Positions 36,037-46,523 of a DNA stretch of 64,000 nucleotides are shown here, one piece after another. The stretch is from assembly GCA_932294295.1 (NCBI GenBank), contig OW028579.1:3105285-3169284 (forward strand), given 5' to 3'. Under the pieces are notes generated by a model, which saw only the letters and a program-made list of their open reading frames with translations, made no database searches and was not told the DNA's origin. Each line of letters begins with the position of its first letter. Position 1 is the stretch's first letter. Both the position numbers and the translations under genes were made by a program. The stretch is from Alitta virens. Lineage: Eukaryota; Annelida; Polychaeta; Phyllodocida; Nereididae.

Positions 36037-36780
36037 ATTCACTGACATCCCTGATTGTTTAAATAGGACATAAACAGCAACAGTATGAATCAACTCACTA
36101 TATGAATCAATAGCATTACACCCACTTGGGCTCCCTTTTGTTGTGGCATTTTGGTCAGGTGACAGCCTGTTCAATGTGTTACCAAAGCAGCTAAGAAGGT
36201 CACATGGCATGTAACTGTTTACAATCCTGAAAGGTCGTGTCTATGAGAAGTATTTTTAGTTTCGACCGATGCTTGTTACAGTGGTATTTACAAGATATTT
36301 TTGTATTGGACTGTAGCTTGAACAATCTGCAATCAAGTTTTTTTTATAGATTCATGAGTAATTAATTCAGTTATCCATACCTAGTTTGTTACACGTGACA
36401 GTGGTATCCACTGGAAATTCCAAGTTATGGTTTTTAAACGAAAATGATAGTCACTGTTACTAAAATTAGGCTAATAACCATTGTAGGGACCATGGTTCAT
36501 TGTCACAAAAAAACATGCTTATCTTAAGTTACGCAACCTATAAATTACAATAACAATATCTTTGAGCCATGGTTACAATCACTGACATTGATTTTAAAGT
36601 GAATTCTGTAAAACTGATAACAAATTTAATGTACAGATGATGATATGCTGACTGAATAATTTAAGAATGATGACTTTATCGCAGAATTGTACTATAGTAC
36701 ATACTATGACCATATATGGATCCATGACCCGCATTTGTTTTTGTCCTAGGTAGATTTTTTGCTCTGAGGCCCAGCACCTG
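36037..36780. other. No gene recognised
   Basis: AT-rich DNA without supported features. Confidence 0.4.
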
Positions 36781-36950
36781 AAGCCACGTGTAGACCGTCA
36801 TGTCATAGCAACGACGTGACGACCACCTGCGTCTTTGACGTCACGCTAACGTCTTGGGCGTCCTCTGAGCACGTGATCACGTTCTATACGTCTGATACGT
36901 CACATGACTGTCATGCTGCTCGTCCCCCTTAAATTATTCATTGGCACGTG
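36781..36950. promoter_or_regulatory. Cluster of ACGT-core motifs (E-boxes and a CRE)
   Basis: Nine ACGT cores in 170 bp: CACGTG at 36785, 36870 and 36945, the full CRE palindrome TGACGTCA at 36836-36843, GTGATCAC at 36873, and several TACGTC/AACGTC words. The flanks are AT-rich. It could be a bHLH/bZIP-bound regulatory element or a decayed GACGT-type simple repeat. No adjacent gene was identified. Confidence 0.4.
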
Positions 36951-37809
36951 CAGCCTTAAGGATATGAAAAAGGAAATGTCCGTGTTCTCTGAATGAAAAA
37001 TATCTTTCTTAAAACATGTTGGTGGGTCAGGCAGGTGCTACTTGAATGATATATTTTGGCTGGGAATTCATCTCATATGCATTAAATATGGAAATATGTA
37101 TTATGTGTTGATTCCACCTAACTTTGGTCAAATAAAGGTGTCATTTAAATCTTAAAGTATGAAAATAATTTTTATTATATGTATATAGTAATGCTTAGAA
37201 TTGAGTATTCTTAACGTGTATTTTCCATTTTAAAGGATTTATTATAATAATTGGAAATACGAAACTGTAACAATAAACATTGAAATGATGAGTAAAGATG
37301 GAATCTATAGAATATCTATAAATATATTTATCTCTATTTGTAAACAAGTAGACGGCTCTTACGTCCTCTGATGTCGCCTGCCACTACAATATATAAATAA
37401 GTTTCTTTATTTAGTTTAAATATCTATATTTATGCTAACTGCATATGATCTAATAAAGTGAATTGAAATGAAATGAAAATTGATACATAGTAGGATAGGT
37501 CTAGAGCATAGCTGAGGCATGAGCAACATGTATATTTATAGATTATGAATATCATTACCAGTCAGGTGCTATGACATGTCATTGACAAGCAGAATGTTCC
37601 TACTTGAGCACAGCGGATATCCACAAATGCCCCCCACCACCCTTGCCTCCAGTTGCCCTTTTACCTTTCTAACTGGTCCACTTGTATCCTGTGTTACGCC
37701 AGAGGGCTTGCTGGATCTATCTGCCAATCATACACACTGATACAAGACACCAGGAAAGCTGGGTGAAATTGTGTTACTATTGCCTACCTACAATGTGCAA
37801 GGGTTTGAC
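36951..37809. other. No gene; possible LINE tail
   Basis: Near 37450-37480 TCTAATAAAGTGAATTG runs into GAAAT repeats, like a LINE 3' end. Otherwise nothing. Confidence 0.35.
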
Positions 37810-38096
37810 TTATCTATCTATCTATCTGTCTATCTATATATCTATCTGTCTGTCTATCTATCTGTCGATCGATCTATATGTCTGTCTGTCTGTCTATCTA
37901 TCTGTCTGTCTAGCTGTCTGTCTGTCTATCTATCTATTTATCTATCTATCTGTCTGTCTGTCTATCTGTCGATCGATCTATATGTCGATCTGGCTATCTA
38001 TCTATCTATCTATCTATCTATCTGTCTGTCTATCTGTCTATCTATCTGTTGATCAACTATCTGTCGATCTGGCTATCTATCTATCTATCTATCTGG

Positions 38097-38131
<35 letters not shown>

Positions 38132-38191
38132 GCTATCTGTCTATCTATCTATCTGTATGTCTATCTATCTGTCGATCGATCAATCTGTCAA

Positions 38192-38222
<31 letters not shown>

Positions 38223-38410
38223 GTTGATCGATCTGTCTGTCTATCTATCTATCTAACCATCGGACTATCTGTCTATCTATCTGTCAATCTATCTATCTGT
38301 CTATCTATCTATCTAACTGTCTATCTAACTATCTATCTATCTAACTAACTATCTAACTGTCTATCTGTCGATCTATATCTGTCTACCTATCTGTCTATAT
38401 ATCTATTTCT
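37810..38410. repeat. (CTAT)n/(CTGT)n microsatellite, about 600 bp
   Basis: Long imperfect tetranucleotide array with interspersed GTCGATCGATC words, ending in TTCC repeats (38408-38428). The Tyr-Leu-Ser-Ile-type open frames across it are artefacts. Confidence 0.95.
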
Positions 38411-40262
38411 TCCTTCCTTCCTTCCTTTCTCTCTTTGGCCCATTTCTGTCATCTTTCCTTCAGTCAGTTTGACATATTGTCTCATAACAATACACTTCTG
38501 AGAAAGCCACCTCTTTGCAAGTCCCAAACATTCAACAGAAGTGTTTTATATACTCTATTATTGTTCAACCTTTGCTTCTAACTAGTAGCCATAATAATGC
38601 ATTTATATATAAAAGTGTAAATTCGTTGTTGATGTCTTCTTTTTTTTGCAATATATATAATAGTATTACAGTATTTCTACCATTTCAGGGGACTGATATG
38701 TCTCAAGACAATTGTTAGCTTCTCAGTGGAGCAGTAGGTCACCCTCAACGGGCGAAAATACCAGTTGGAAGTGACACACTCAGCAGCGGGTCATTCATAG
38801 CAGCACACCGAACAGGAACAGCACTAGTTACGCCCCCTATAATTACAGGAAGCACTGAGCTACGATGACAGCGATCATGGTGGCGATAATCGGTCACTTC
38901 AGATGCACAGCTCGTCACTCTAGCCTTATTATCGCCCGGGTATACACTGCTGCCACCTGGTATGAGTGGGAGGCTGATGAATTTTACTTCATACCAGTGC
39001 ATCAACAGGTGAAATAGAATAGGTATATGGGTAGAAAAGTTTAAATTTATGATGCTATTTCGACGAAAACCAACAATGCAAAACTCTCAGATTGTGTAAT
39101 AGGCCTATACATCTTTTTGGTCATATTAAAGTGATATGAAGTCTCATATCTAGGTCAAACTGAAAGTGACAATACACATCCTTCACTATCATTCAGTGGT
39201 AAATTAAAAGAAACCACTTTGCTTTGTGCCCATCCATTTGTAAGTAATGAATATTTCAATCTTAAAATCGGCTGTAGTGATTTTGGTGTACACCGAAATA
39301 ATTTGAAACTTGGCTGGACTCTCTCTGGGGTCACGTGACTACAGCCAGGCAGAGCCAAATTCCAACCACCAGGAACCACGAGGGTTTTGTTTACTCTGGA
39401 AATTGTGTTTATACATTAATTGAAGCTATGAAAAGTGATTCTGAACAAGGTAAACTGTTTTCACAATTCATATGAGTGAGTATCATACACTGTGAATGGA
39501 GGACAAGCCCATCTAATTGTTTTTGTTAGTTTGACAGCTCTGACCACATGGGCCACATGAATGAATTATGATAATACCCCATAGCCTGCAGCAGCAGCAG
39601 CAAATCACACAGTAACTCCACCATGATGCCCAAATCTTGCCTAAAGGATTTTACCATTGTTTTGATGCTGTGTACTGTCAATAATGTGAGCTAAATGTTT
39701 CAAACAAGTACAAAACAAGTAAGTTTAGTGGTAGATGCAGCTATTCCTTCAGTTTAGGGCTGGATTTGCCTGGGAAGGTCCAAGACATCGTATCACTTTA
39801 AATATCATGTATGACCCGCTTTAGCTACATGATCATGTGACTTGAAATGGCAGAATTTTCGAACTGTTCTACAATTTGCTTTTATAAGAAATATCTCATT
39901 CTTTACATTTACTGCAAATTTAACTCGTGCTTATGTGACATTTAACACACAATGCTGATGACGTCAACAGCACATAGCAATTTTGTTTGGCGCATTGACA
40001 TTGACACATATTCTTCTATTGAGAATCATCCTCTCAAAGTTTTGAAACAATCTCTAAAATGATTAGTTGCAAGTGTCTGCTATTGAATTCATGCAACTCG
40101 CTTGCTTTTAGTTGAGGACAAAATATATGTGTGGCTTTGTGGTCCTTGCAAATCACATGTACCCAAGAAAATTAAATTAATTATATGCTGATCACTTTTC
40201 ATAATATAAAATTAGGGTTTTCGTGCACACAATGTCATAATCATCAAAAAAGAGTTGCTGTT
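38411..40262. other. No gene recognised
   Basis: A GC-richer patch at 38730-39010 has an 86-codon minus-strand frame and a small inverted repeat (GGCGATAAT/ATTATCGCC), but no family match. The rest is AT-rich. Confidence 0.4.
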
Positions 40263-40276
40263 AAGAATCCCTACTA

Positions 40277-40348
40277 ATTCCAACTACTGGGTCCCAGGTT
40301 CAATTCCCGGTCGAGCCTATGTTGGATGGCTGTTTCATCCTTCGTCTC
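40277..40348 (+). mobile_element. tRNA-derived SINE, copy 9, left part (split by the LTR element)
   Basis: 5'-truncated SINE starting at the anticodon-arm region (ATTCCAACTACTGGGTCC) and running to CCTTCGTCTC, where the retrotransposon enters. The 14-bp SINE target repeat AAGAATCCCTACTA precedes it (40263-40276). Confidence 0.9.
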
Positions 40349-40566
40349 TGTGATGACCCCAGGTCACTGACCTTACTAGGTCAGTGACCGACTTTGACGC
40401 GCACTGGGTGACCCGGACCACGTGACCACGGGGTCTTGGCGGGAATACACCCAGACCGCGTCAGTAGCTGAAGAGGCAGAGGATAGGCAGGCTGTGCGGC
40501 GGGGCAGGGCAAAATAAACTTTAAAACTGGAATACCAACGCTTTGTCTTTCTTGGGGAACCTTACA
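40349..40566 (+). repeat. 5' LTR
   Basis: TGTGATGACC...CCTTACA, 218 bp, base-for-base the same as 49959-50176. It contains an 11-bp-arm hairpin near its start, an E-box CACGTG (40419-40424) and AATAAA (40513-40518) as the likely polyadenylation signal. No clear TATA box. Confidence 0.96.
40361..40390 (+). promoter_or_regulatory. Two inverted AGGTCA (IR1) nuclear-receptor-like sites in the LTR
   Basis: AGGTCA-C-TGACCT is a perfect inverted repeat with one spacer base. Five bases... later AGGTCA-G-TGACCG follows with a single mismatch. IR1 AGGTCA sites bind EcR/USP- or FXR/RXR-type receptors (knowledge). Their use here is inferred. The same pair lies in the 3' LTR at 49971-50000. Confidence 0.5.
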
Positions 40567-40569
40567 AAT

Positions 40570-40587
40570 TGGCGCCCGATGTGGGAC
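40570..40587 (+). other. Primer binding site
   Basis: TGGCGCCCGATGTGGGAC begins three bases after the LTR. The first eight bases match the complement of lysine-tRNA 3' ends used by many retroelements; the rest suggests a lysine or related isoacceptor. Confidence 0.75.
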
Positions 40588-40881
40588 TTGAAGAAACGGA
40601 TGTAGGGTTCCCCAATTGGATAGAAGACATGGACAAGGACATAAAAAACGTTTTGAACTTTTTGAAAAAAACATGACTTCGCCACGGCCACGCTGGATAA
40701 AGGTGCCAGCGACCGCGTGGTTTAGTCAGTTGCAGCGGAGCACAGGAACCGTCAGCATCTACATTGAGCGTCAGCAGCAGCGACGTTGCGACTTCAAACT
40801 TCAAGCTACACATATCTACAGTTAAGTAGAATTCACGCTACAATACTCTACCTTATTTAGTGTGTTTTAGCCCCACGTATA

Positions 40882-42267
40882 ATGCCTGCAAAGTTGCGTA
40901 AGAGGCCTGGCTTGGTATCAGCCGACACGAGTGAGCCCGCATCGACTCCGGTGCCGGGCCCCTCGCAAACGGCGGATGAGTCAGCTCTACGTGCTTCGAC
41001 TAGGAGTAAAGTAGTGCGAACGCCGGGACGCCCTCGTAGACGAGAGGCCACGGCGGATAGGACTCCAAGCCCTGGACTCGCATTCACGAGTCAGGAAAAT
41101 ACGCGGACAACCAGCGATCGAGGGCGCCGAAAGGAGCCCTCGCCAGCTGGATATGAGTCGAATGATTCATCCGCGTCGACGCCTGTTTCCTCGCCTGATG
41201 GGCGGCCCTCCGTGGTTGAGCGTGCGGAACCACGTGGCTCAGCCCGGGCTGTCATGGCGGCCACCAGTACTCCGCAACGGAGTCTGGGTTCTTCGGGGTA
41301 CAGGCGGAGAAAAGAAGCTATTCCTCCAAAATATGACGGCCAGGGTACGGCCTTCATAGACCACTTAGACGAATTTACTCGAGTCGCCACTTTCAATAAG
41401 TGGACGGACGAGGAGAAATGTTTTCACCTTTGGACCAGCGTCACTGGTCAAGCTAAGTTGAAAATGCGGCCCCTAACTTATCGGGACGATTGGAGAGAGA
41501 TGGTGAGCCAGCTGACGGCTCTGTTCTGCTCGAATCGTGCCCTCGATGCGTACAGAAATAAATGGTTTAATGCAAAACGAGGCCCAGAAATGGACCTCGA
41601 GACGTATGGGTTGTTTTTGTTAGATCTCTCCAGGAAAGCGAACCCCGCTTCCGCCCCCGCCGAGCAGGAACGCTTTGCAAAAGAGCGTTTCATGGAGACG
41701 GCTGGGTCTACTAGTATGAGATTTTGGTTGGCGGCTCTAAAGCCACCCACACTGCAAGAAGCCATAGACTTGGCAGTGCAGTATGAAGCAGCGTACGAGG
41801 CCACGAAAACGAGTAAGCCTGACGTCGGGCCGGCTGGCGCTATCGCTTTGCCAATACTGCAGCCCGAGGCTTCCGTGGCTGCTACTGCTTCAGCGTCTAT
41901 ACGTGGCGGCCCGTCCTCTGAAAAAGAGGGAGCCATCACGAGGCAGGATTTGAAGGATTTGGTATATTCGATATTAGGCGAAGTTATGTCCAAAGACAAG
42001 GGGAAGGTTTATAGTAATGCTCGCCGGCAGGACCACGATTATTCACCTGAAACACGGAGGTGCTACCGGTGCAAGAAGACCGGGCATCTCCGCAGGGATT
42101 GTCCTAAGCGAAATGTTGATGATGATCGCTCCAAAAAACGAGCGCCCAGCAGGGACAGGGAACACCGATCGAGTAAGCACGGTGATAAACGGTCCCAGGG
42201 GCGGAGCGATCAGGGCAAAAAGGGGGGCAAGGATAAGAAGGAGAGGAAACACTCGGAAAACGAGTAA
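40882..42267 (+). CDS. gag: gag: capsid/nucleocapsid polyprotein (461 aa)
   Basis: Structural protein that packages the element RNA in cytoplasmic particles. The N-terminal 130 residues are Ser/Pro/Arg-rich and probably disordered. Residues about 140-310 resemble the retrotransposon Gag capsid fold (KYDG, FIDHLDEF, WTDEEKCFHLW, then the helices to YEAAYEA). A CCHC zinc knuckle spans C394-C397-H402-C407 and is followed by a Lys/Arg-rich RNA-binding tail. ATG at 40882 is the first in-frame ATG and gives a full-length Gag. It follows a 295-base leader after the primer site. The stop at 42265-42267 overlaps the pol frame, so Pol is expected as a Gag-Pol fusion by -1 frameshifting. No damage seen. 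Confidence 0.93.
   Translation: MPAKLRKRPGLVSADTSEPASTPVPGPSQTADESALRASTRSKVVRTPGRPRRREATADRTPSPGLAFTSQENTRTTSDRGRRKEPSPAGYESNDSSASTPVSSPDGRPSVVERAEPRGSARAVMAATSTPQRSLGSSGYRRRKEAIPPKYDGQGTAFIDHLDEFTRVATFNKWTDEEKCFHLWTSVTGQAKLKMRPLTYRDDWREMVSQLTALFCSNRALDAYRNKWFNAKRGPEMDLETYGLFLLDLSRKANPASAPAEQERFAKERFMETAGSTSMRFWLAALKPPTLQEAIDLAVQYEAAYEATKTSKPDVGPAGAIALPILQPEASVAATASASIRGGPSSEKEGAITRQDLKDLVYSILGEVMSKDKGKVYSNARRQDHDYSPETRRCYRCKKTGHLRRDCPKRNVDDDRSKKRAPSRDREHRSSKHGDKRSQGRSDQGKKGGKDKKERKHSENE
42237..42267 (+). promoter_or_regulatory. gag-pol overlap, -1 frameshift window
   Basis: The pol frame opens after a stop at 42234-42236 and gag stops at 42267, leaving 31 bases for a -1 shift. The best slip-like word is GGAAAAC at 42255-42261, not a canonical XXXYYYZ. 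The site and its structure are unproven. Confidence 0.55.
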
Positions 42268-42269
42268 GG

Positions 42270-45200
42270 GTGGAGGAAGTATCCACGGATCCTTCACCTG
42301 CTGAAGTAGCGGCCCCTCAGCCTCCGGAATGTTGGGAAGGGGTGAAAGTGGGACAGCATTGGCCAAGACAAGTGGCCATGCAGAATTCGAGCGCATCATG
42401 GTATATTACGATTAGTGTAGGGACACGTCACGTGGATCTCCTGATCGATACCGGTGCGCAGGTGTCTCTGCTGAGTAAGCAGGAGTACGATGAGATACCT
42501 GGCGCAAAACGAGAGACTTTAAGACCTGTGGAAGGCAAGATCTCGGCGGCAAACGGTGGACCAATTAATATTTATGGTAAGGTGGAGCTCACTCTCTGTC
42601 TAGAGAGGGTGCTTTATCCTTGTGAATTTTTGGTAGCGGATATCGGAGGTCTCCCTGGCTTACTGGGGATGGACTTCTTGAAGAGACACGGTGCATTGCT
42701 AATGTGTTCAGTAGGAATGCTGAGACTGGGAGGCGTTGATATCCCGTGTAGAGAAGGTCGCCCTGGAAAAACAGGCCGAGCAATCTTACACGAAGACGTC
42801 CACATACCAGCTCGCCACGTGTCGCAGGTCTCAGTCAATTTGGTGTCCTGGGGCGTATCTAACGGGGGCGACCTCGTATTCGAGTCGTTGCCCACGGTTT
42901 GCCAGGATTTACACATAATGATACCTAGAGGATTATTGGCATCTCAATGCTCTGGGGCTCACGTGTGGATAGCCAATCCCACGACTGAGAGTGTTCATAT
43001 TGCAAAGGGTCAAGTGGTAGGTCAATTGAGCGAAGTCGAAAAGGTGGATTCACCGAAAACGGTGAATGCTGCTGAGGTCAATTTTGAACTCAAGCAGAAG
43101 AACACTGAAACACGACTGCCCGTTCATTTGCAGCCTCTTTTGGACGAAACTGACGATCTGACCGCAGATCAAAGGTCAGAGCTCCGAAAGGTCTTGATGG
43201 AGTATGAGCATTGTTTTGAGGGAGGTAAATACGGGCTGGGACGTACAAGTCAAGCCACGCACAAGATCGATACGGGTGACAATCGGCCTTTCAAGGTGCC
43301 GACCCGGAGATTAGGGTGGGCTCAAAACAGGGCGCTGTCAGAGGAAGTGGATAAGATGCTGAGACTCGGAGTGATCGAGCCCAGCAGCAGCCCCTGGTCT
43401 AGTCCCCCTGTGTTGGTTAGAAAGAAAGATGGAACTTTCAGGTTTTGTGTGGATTATAGGAAATTGATTTCGTGCACTAAAAAGGATGCTTATCCTTTGC
43501 CACGCATTGATGACTGTCTAGACACTTTATCAGGGGCAAAATGGTTTTGTACCCTGGACCTGTCATCTGGCTATTGGCAAATAGCTATGGATGACAGAGA
43601 CAAAGGGAAAACCGCATTCACTGCTCCCAGAGGGCATTTCCACTTTACAGTGATGCCCTTTGGTGTTACAAATGGACCAGCTACACTGGAGCGTTTGATG
43701 GAGCTAGTGCTAGGAGGATTGGACCTGTCCACTTGTCTATGTTACATGGATGATATAGTGGTACAGGGGCCCACATTCCAGAAGTGTCTAGGTAACCTGA
43801 TAGTTGTACTGAAACGCATTAGCCAGGCTGGGCTGAGGCTGAAAGCTAGCAAATGCGAGTTATTTAAAAGTGAGGTCTCCTTTCTAGGGCATGTGATTTG
43901 TAGAGAGGGTGTGAAACCAGATCCTAAGAAGATAAAGGCGGTGCGAGAGTGGCCAGAGCCAACTACAGTACAGGAGGTGCGCTGTTTTGTAGGCTTCGCA
44001 TCGTACTATAGAAAGTACGTGCGTGACTTTGCTGGACTAGCAGCACCACTACATGCTTTAACAGCGCACCAGGCCGTCTTTAAATGGGATGAGACATGCA
44101 GCAACGCTTTTAAAAGGTTAATCAGGGCCCTCACGACTGCACCAATATTGGTGCTCCCACGTGAAGGGTGCCCTGTCATCTTAGACACGGATGCCTCTGA
44201 TCTTGCGATAGGAGGCGTATTGTCGCAAATAATTGAGGGAGAGGAGCGCGTGGTTGCCTACGCCTCGCAATGTTTGTCTTCATCGCAAAAGCATTATTGC
44301 ACTACGTACAAGGAATTGTTAGCTGTGGTCAGAATGGCGAAAATATTTCGGCCCTACTTGTATGGACAGGATTTAGTGCGTTTGCGCACTGATCATCGTG
44401 CTTTGGTGTGGTTGCAGAACTTTAAAGATGCGGAAGGAATGTTGGCGAGATGGATAGCTTCTCTGACCGAATACAACTTTGTAATCGAATACAGAGAAGG
44501 CAAGAAACACGCTAACGCAGATGGCTGCTCACGTATCCCCGTGAGGGCCTGTAAGCGCCAGGAATGTCCGGACCAAGGTCATGGTCAGAATGTTGACCTT
44601 GTGGCTTCCATCACGCAGTGGAACCGAGTACGAGGCTTCCGCACGATTACGTGTGGACAGCCTCGAGAGGCGACTGGAATCAGCCCAGGAGAGGCTGAGG
44701 GACCCCAGGTGCGAGTGTATATGGCGGAGACAGCTGGAGAGACAGCTGGAGAGACAGCTGGAGACGGCAGTGAGAGATCTCTGGATCCAAATTGGATAGA
44801 GTCTTTCACCTTGGAGGAAATACGGTGTGCTCAGGGCCAGGATATGGCCCTAGCTACCGCCAAGAAGTGGTTAGATGCTGGACAGCGACCGCCTTATCAC
44901 GCTATTGTCACGCACTCGGCCCAGGTGCGAAATATATGGGCCCAGTTTTATTGCTTGAAATTGCAGCGAGGCATCGTGTATCGAAGCCATAAGCTGCCTA
45001 CTGGTGAATTGGTGACGCAAATGGTAGCCCCAGCCAGCATCAGACGCAGCATCTTCAGCCAGCTTCATACGTCTCGTCTTGGTGGCCATATGGGGATCAA
45101 CAGCCTCATATCCAAGTTGAGACGGAGATTCTATTGGCCCGGCTACAAGGAGGATGTGATACGTTGGATAGGTTGGTGCGATGTGTGTCAGAAGCGGAAA

Positions 45201-46523
45201 CAGGGCGGCCTGAAAAAGGCTCCCCTGCATCAGGTGCCAGTAGGAATGCCGATGGAAAGGATGGCCATTGACATAATGGGACCATTGCCTGTCACCAAGT
45301 CCAATAACAAGTATATAGTAGTCGTTGCCGACTACTTTACTAAGTGGACAGAAGCCTTTGCTCTTCCTAATCAAGAGGCTTACACGGTGGCTGATTGCTT
45401 GGTGACCAATGTGATTTTGCGATTTGGAGCTCCCTATCACTTGCATAGTGACCAAGGGACCAATTTCGAATCGAAGTTATTCCAAGAAATGTGCAAAATA
45501 TTGGGGATTAATAAGACCAGGACCACGGCTTATCATCCCCAGAGCGATGGGTTGGTGGAACGCTTCAATAGGTCATTGGGTGATATGCTATCGAAGTTGG
45601 TGAACGAAAGGAGAGATGACTGGGATGACATGCTTCCTTACGTGATGTGTGCCTATCGGGCTACGCCCCATAGATCCACGGATATCACGCCAAATCGAAT
45701 GATGTTGGGCAGAGAAGCAATGCTCCCTGTAGATCTGATGTATGGCCACGCACTCCAACATAAGCACCACTGTCCAGTGGAATATGTAGAGTGGATACGT
45801 GAAGCCATGGAGGAATCCTTCGAAAAGTGCAGAACCCAGATGAAGAAAGCGGCCCAGAAGCAGGCGAAACATTACAATAGGTTGGCAATGGAGCAGTCCT
45901 TCCATATGGGAGACTGGGTCCTATTGTTTTATCCGCCCCTGGCTAAACAGAAACTGGCCCTGAAGTTTCTAGGACCTTACAAGGTGACGAGGAAGATGGG
46001 AGAAGTCAACTATGAGATAGAGGCCCCAGCCTCTGGGAAGAGACGCATAGTTCACATTAATCAGCTCAAGAAGTACTTAGCTGAGGTGACTCCAGATGAC
46101 ATGATTCGGATCCCTGACATCCCATCAGACGATCCGTATTTGGACCCATCGTTGTATGAGGACGGAGCGAGTGCGACCCCCCTAGACGAGGGGCGGGATC
46201 CGCCCTTGCCCGGAGAATTGAGTGGCGACGCAGCGCAGCCTTGGTCTGGGCAGCCAGAGCGGGGCGGAGCTGCGAGGACAGGAGAACACAGGGGGCGCGG
46301 CTTGCAAACACGCGATCCCCTGGATACGAGAAGAGTGGCAGATTCGCGTTCGAATCTGGATACAGCTCCTTTTCTGGACTTGGAGCTGTCCTCAGCTCCT
46401 TTTCCGGATTTGGAGCTGACCTCAGCTCCTTCTCGGGAATTGGATCCGGAAGCGGCTCCATTTCTACCAGGTAGGCTGAGGAAGCCACCTGATAGGTTAG
46501 GCCACAATGTAGGCTACCAGTGA
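42270..46523 (+). CDS. pol: pol: protease, reverse transcriptase, RNase H, integrase
   Basis: Numbering starts at the GTG at 42270, which is not a true start; the frame is open from 42237 and is probably reached by frameshift. Aspartic protease DTG at 60-62. RT with catalytic LDL (Asp430) and YMDD at 492-495. RNase H beginning with Asp639 and Asp641. Then a spacer with ETAG repeats (near 830). Integrase zinc domain His933, His940, Cys970, Cys973. DDE core Asp1001, Asp1061, Glu1097 (35 residues between the last two), and a GPY/F-type module FLGPY from 1233. The last 120 residues are Pro/acid-rich with APFxDLEL-like repeats and no known fold. All catalytic residues are present. It copies the RNA to DNA and inserts it into the chromosome. 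Confidence 0.96.
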   Translation: MEEVSTDPSPAEVAAPQPPECWEGVKVGQHWPRQVAMQNSSASWYITISVGTRHVDLLIDTGAQVSLLSKQEYDEIPGAKRETLRPVEGKISAANGGPINIYGKVELTLCLERVLYPCEFLVADIGGLPGLLGMDFLKRHGALLMCSVGMLRLGGVDIPCREGRPGKTGRAILHEDVHIPARHVSQVSVNLVSWGVSNGGDLVFESLPTVCQDLHIMIPRGLLASQCSGAHVWIANPTTESVHIAKGQVVGQLSEVEKVDSPKTVNAAEVNFELKQKNTETRLPVHLQPLLDETDDLTADQRSELRKVLMEYEHCFEGGKYGLGRTSQATHKIDTGDNRPFKVPTRRLGWAQNRALSEEVDKMLRLGVIEPSSSPWSSPPVLVRKKDGTFRFCVDYRKLISCTKKDAYPLPRIDDCLDTLSGAKWFCTLDLSSGYWQIAMDDRDKGKTAFTAPRGHFHFTVMPFGVTNGPATLERLMELVLGGLDLSTCLCYMDDIVVQGPTFQKCLGNLIVVLKRISQAGLRLKASKCELFKSEVSFLGHVICREGVKPDPKKIKAVREWPEPTTVQEVRCFVGFASYYRKYVRDFAGLAAPLHALTAHQAVFKWDETCSNAFKRLIRALTTAPILVLPREGCPVILDTDASDLAIGGVLSQIIEGEERVVAYASQCLSSSQKHYCTTYKELLAVVRMAKIFRPYLYGQDLVRLRTDHRALVWLQNFKDAEGMLARWIASLTEYNFVIEYREGKKHANADGCSRIPVRACKRQECPDQGHGQNVDLVASITQWNRVRGFRTITCGQPREATGISPGEAEGPQVRVYMAETAGETAGETAGDGSERSLDPNWIESFTLEEIRCAQGQDMALATAKKWLDAGQRPPYHAIVTHSAQVRNIWAQFYCLKLQRGIVYRSHKLPTGELVTQMVAPASIRRSIFSQLHTSRLGGHMGINSLISKLRRRFYWPGYKEDVIRWIGWCDVCQKRKQGGLKKAPLHQVPVGMPMERMAIDIMGPLPVTKSNNKYIVVVADYFTKWTEAFALPNQEAYTVADCLVTNVILRFGAPYHLHSDQGTNFESKLFQEMCKILGINKTRTTAYHPQSDGLVERFNRSLGDMLSKLVNERRDDWDDMLPYVMCAYRATPHRSTDITPNRMMLGREAMLPVDLMYGHALQHKHHCPVEYVEWIREAMEESFEKCRTQMKKAAQKQAKHYNRLAMEQSFHMGDWVLLFYPPLAKQKLALKFLGPYKVTRKMGEVNYEIEAPASGKRRIVHINQLKKYLAEVTPDDMIRIPDIPSDDPYLDPSLYEDGASATPLDEGRDPPLPGELSGDAAQPWSGQPERGGAARTGEHRGRGLQTRDPLDTRRVADSRSNLDTAPFLDLELSSAPFPDLELTSAPSRELDPEAAPFLPGRLRKPPDRLGHNVGYQ

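Noticed and set aside
37682..38348. Long Tyr/Leu/Ser/Ile-repeat open frames (also at 29804-30151)
   Set aside because: Direct translations of CTAT/CTGT and GATA microsatellites; they lack stops only because of the repeat.
38745..39005. 86-codon minus-strand frame in a GC-richer patch
   Set aside because: No recognisable domain or splice context; could be a retroelement scrap but I cannot support it.
40616..40825. Short open frame in the retrotransposon leader
   Set aside because: It begins at a TTG, overlaps the untranslated leader and has no known counterpart.
41091..41999. Long minus-strand open frames inside gag, pol and ORF3
   Set aside because: Shadows of the GC-rich sense frames; no motifs and no independent start context.
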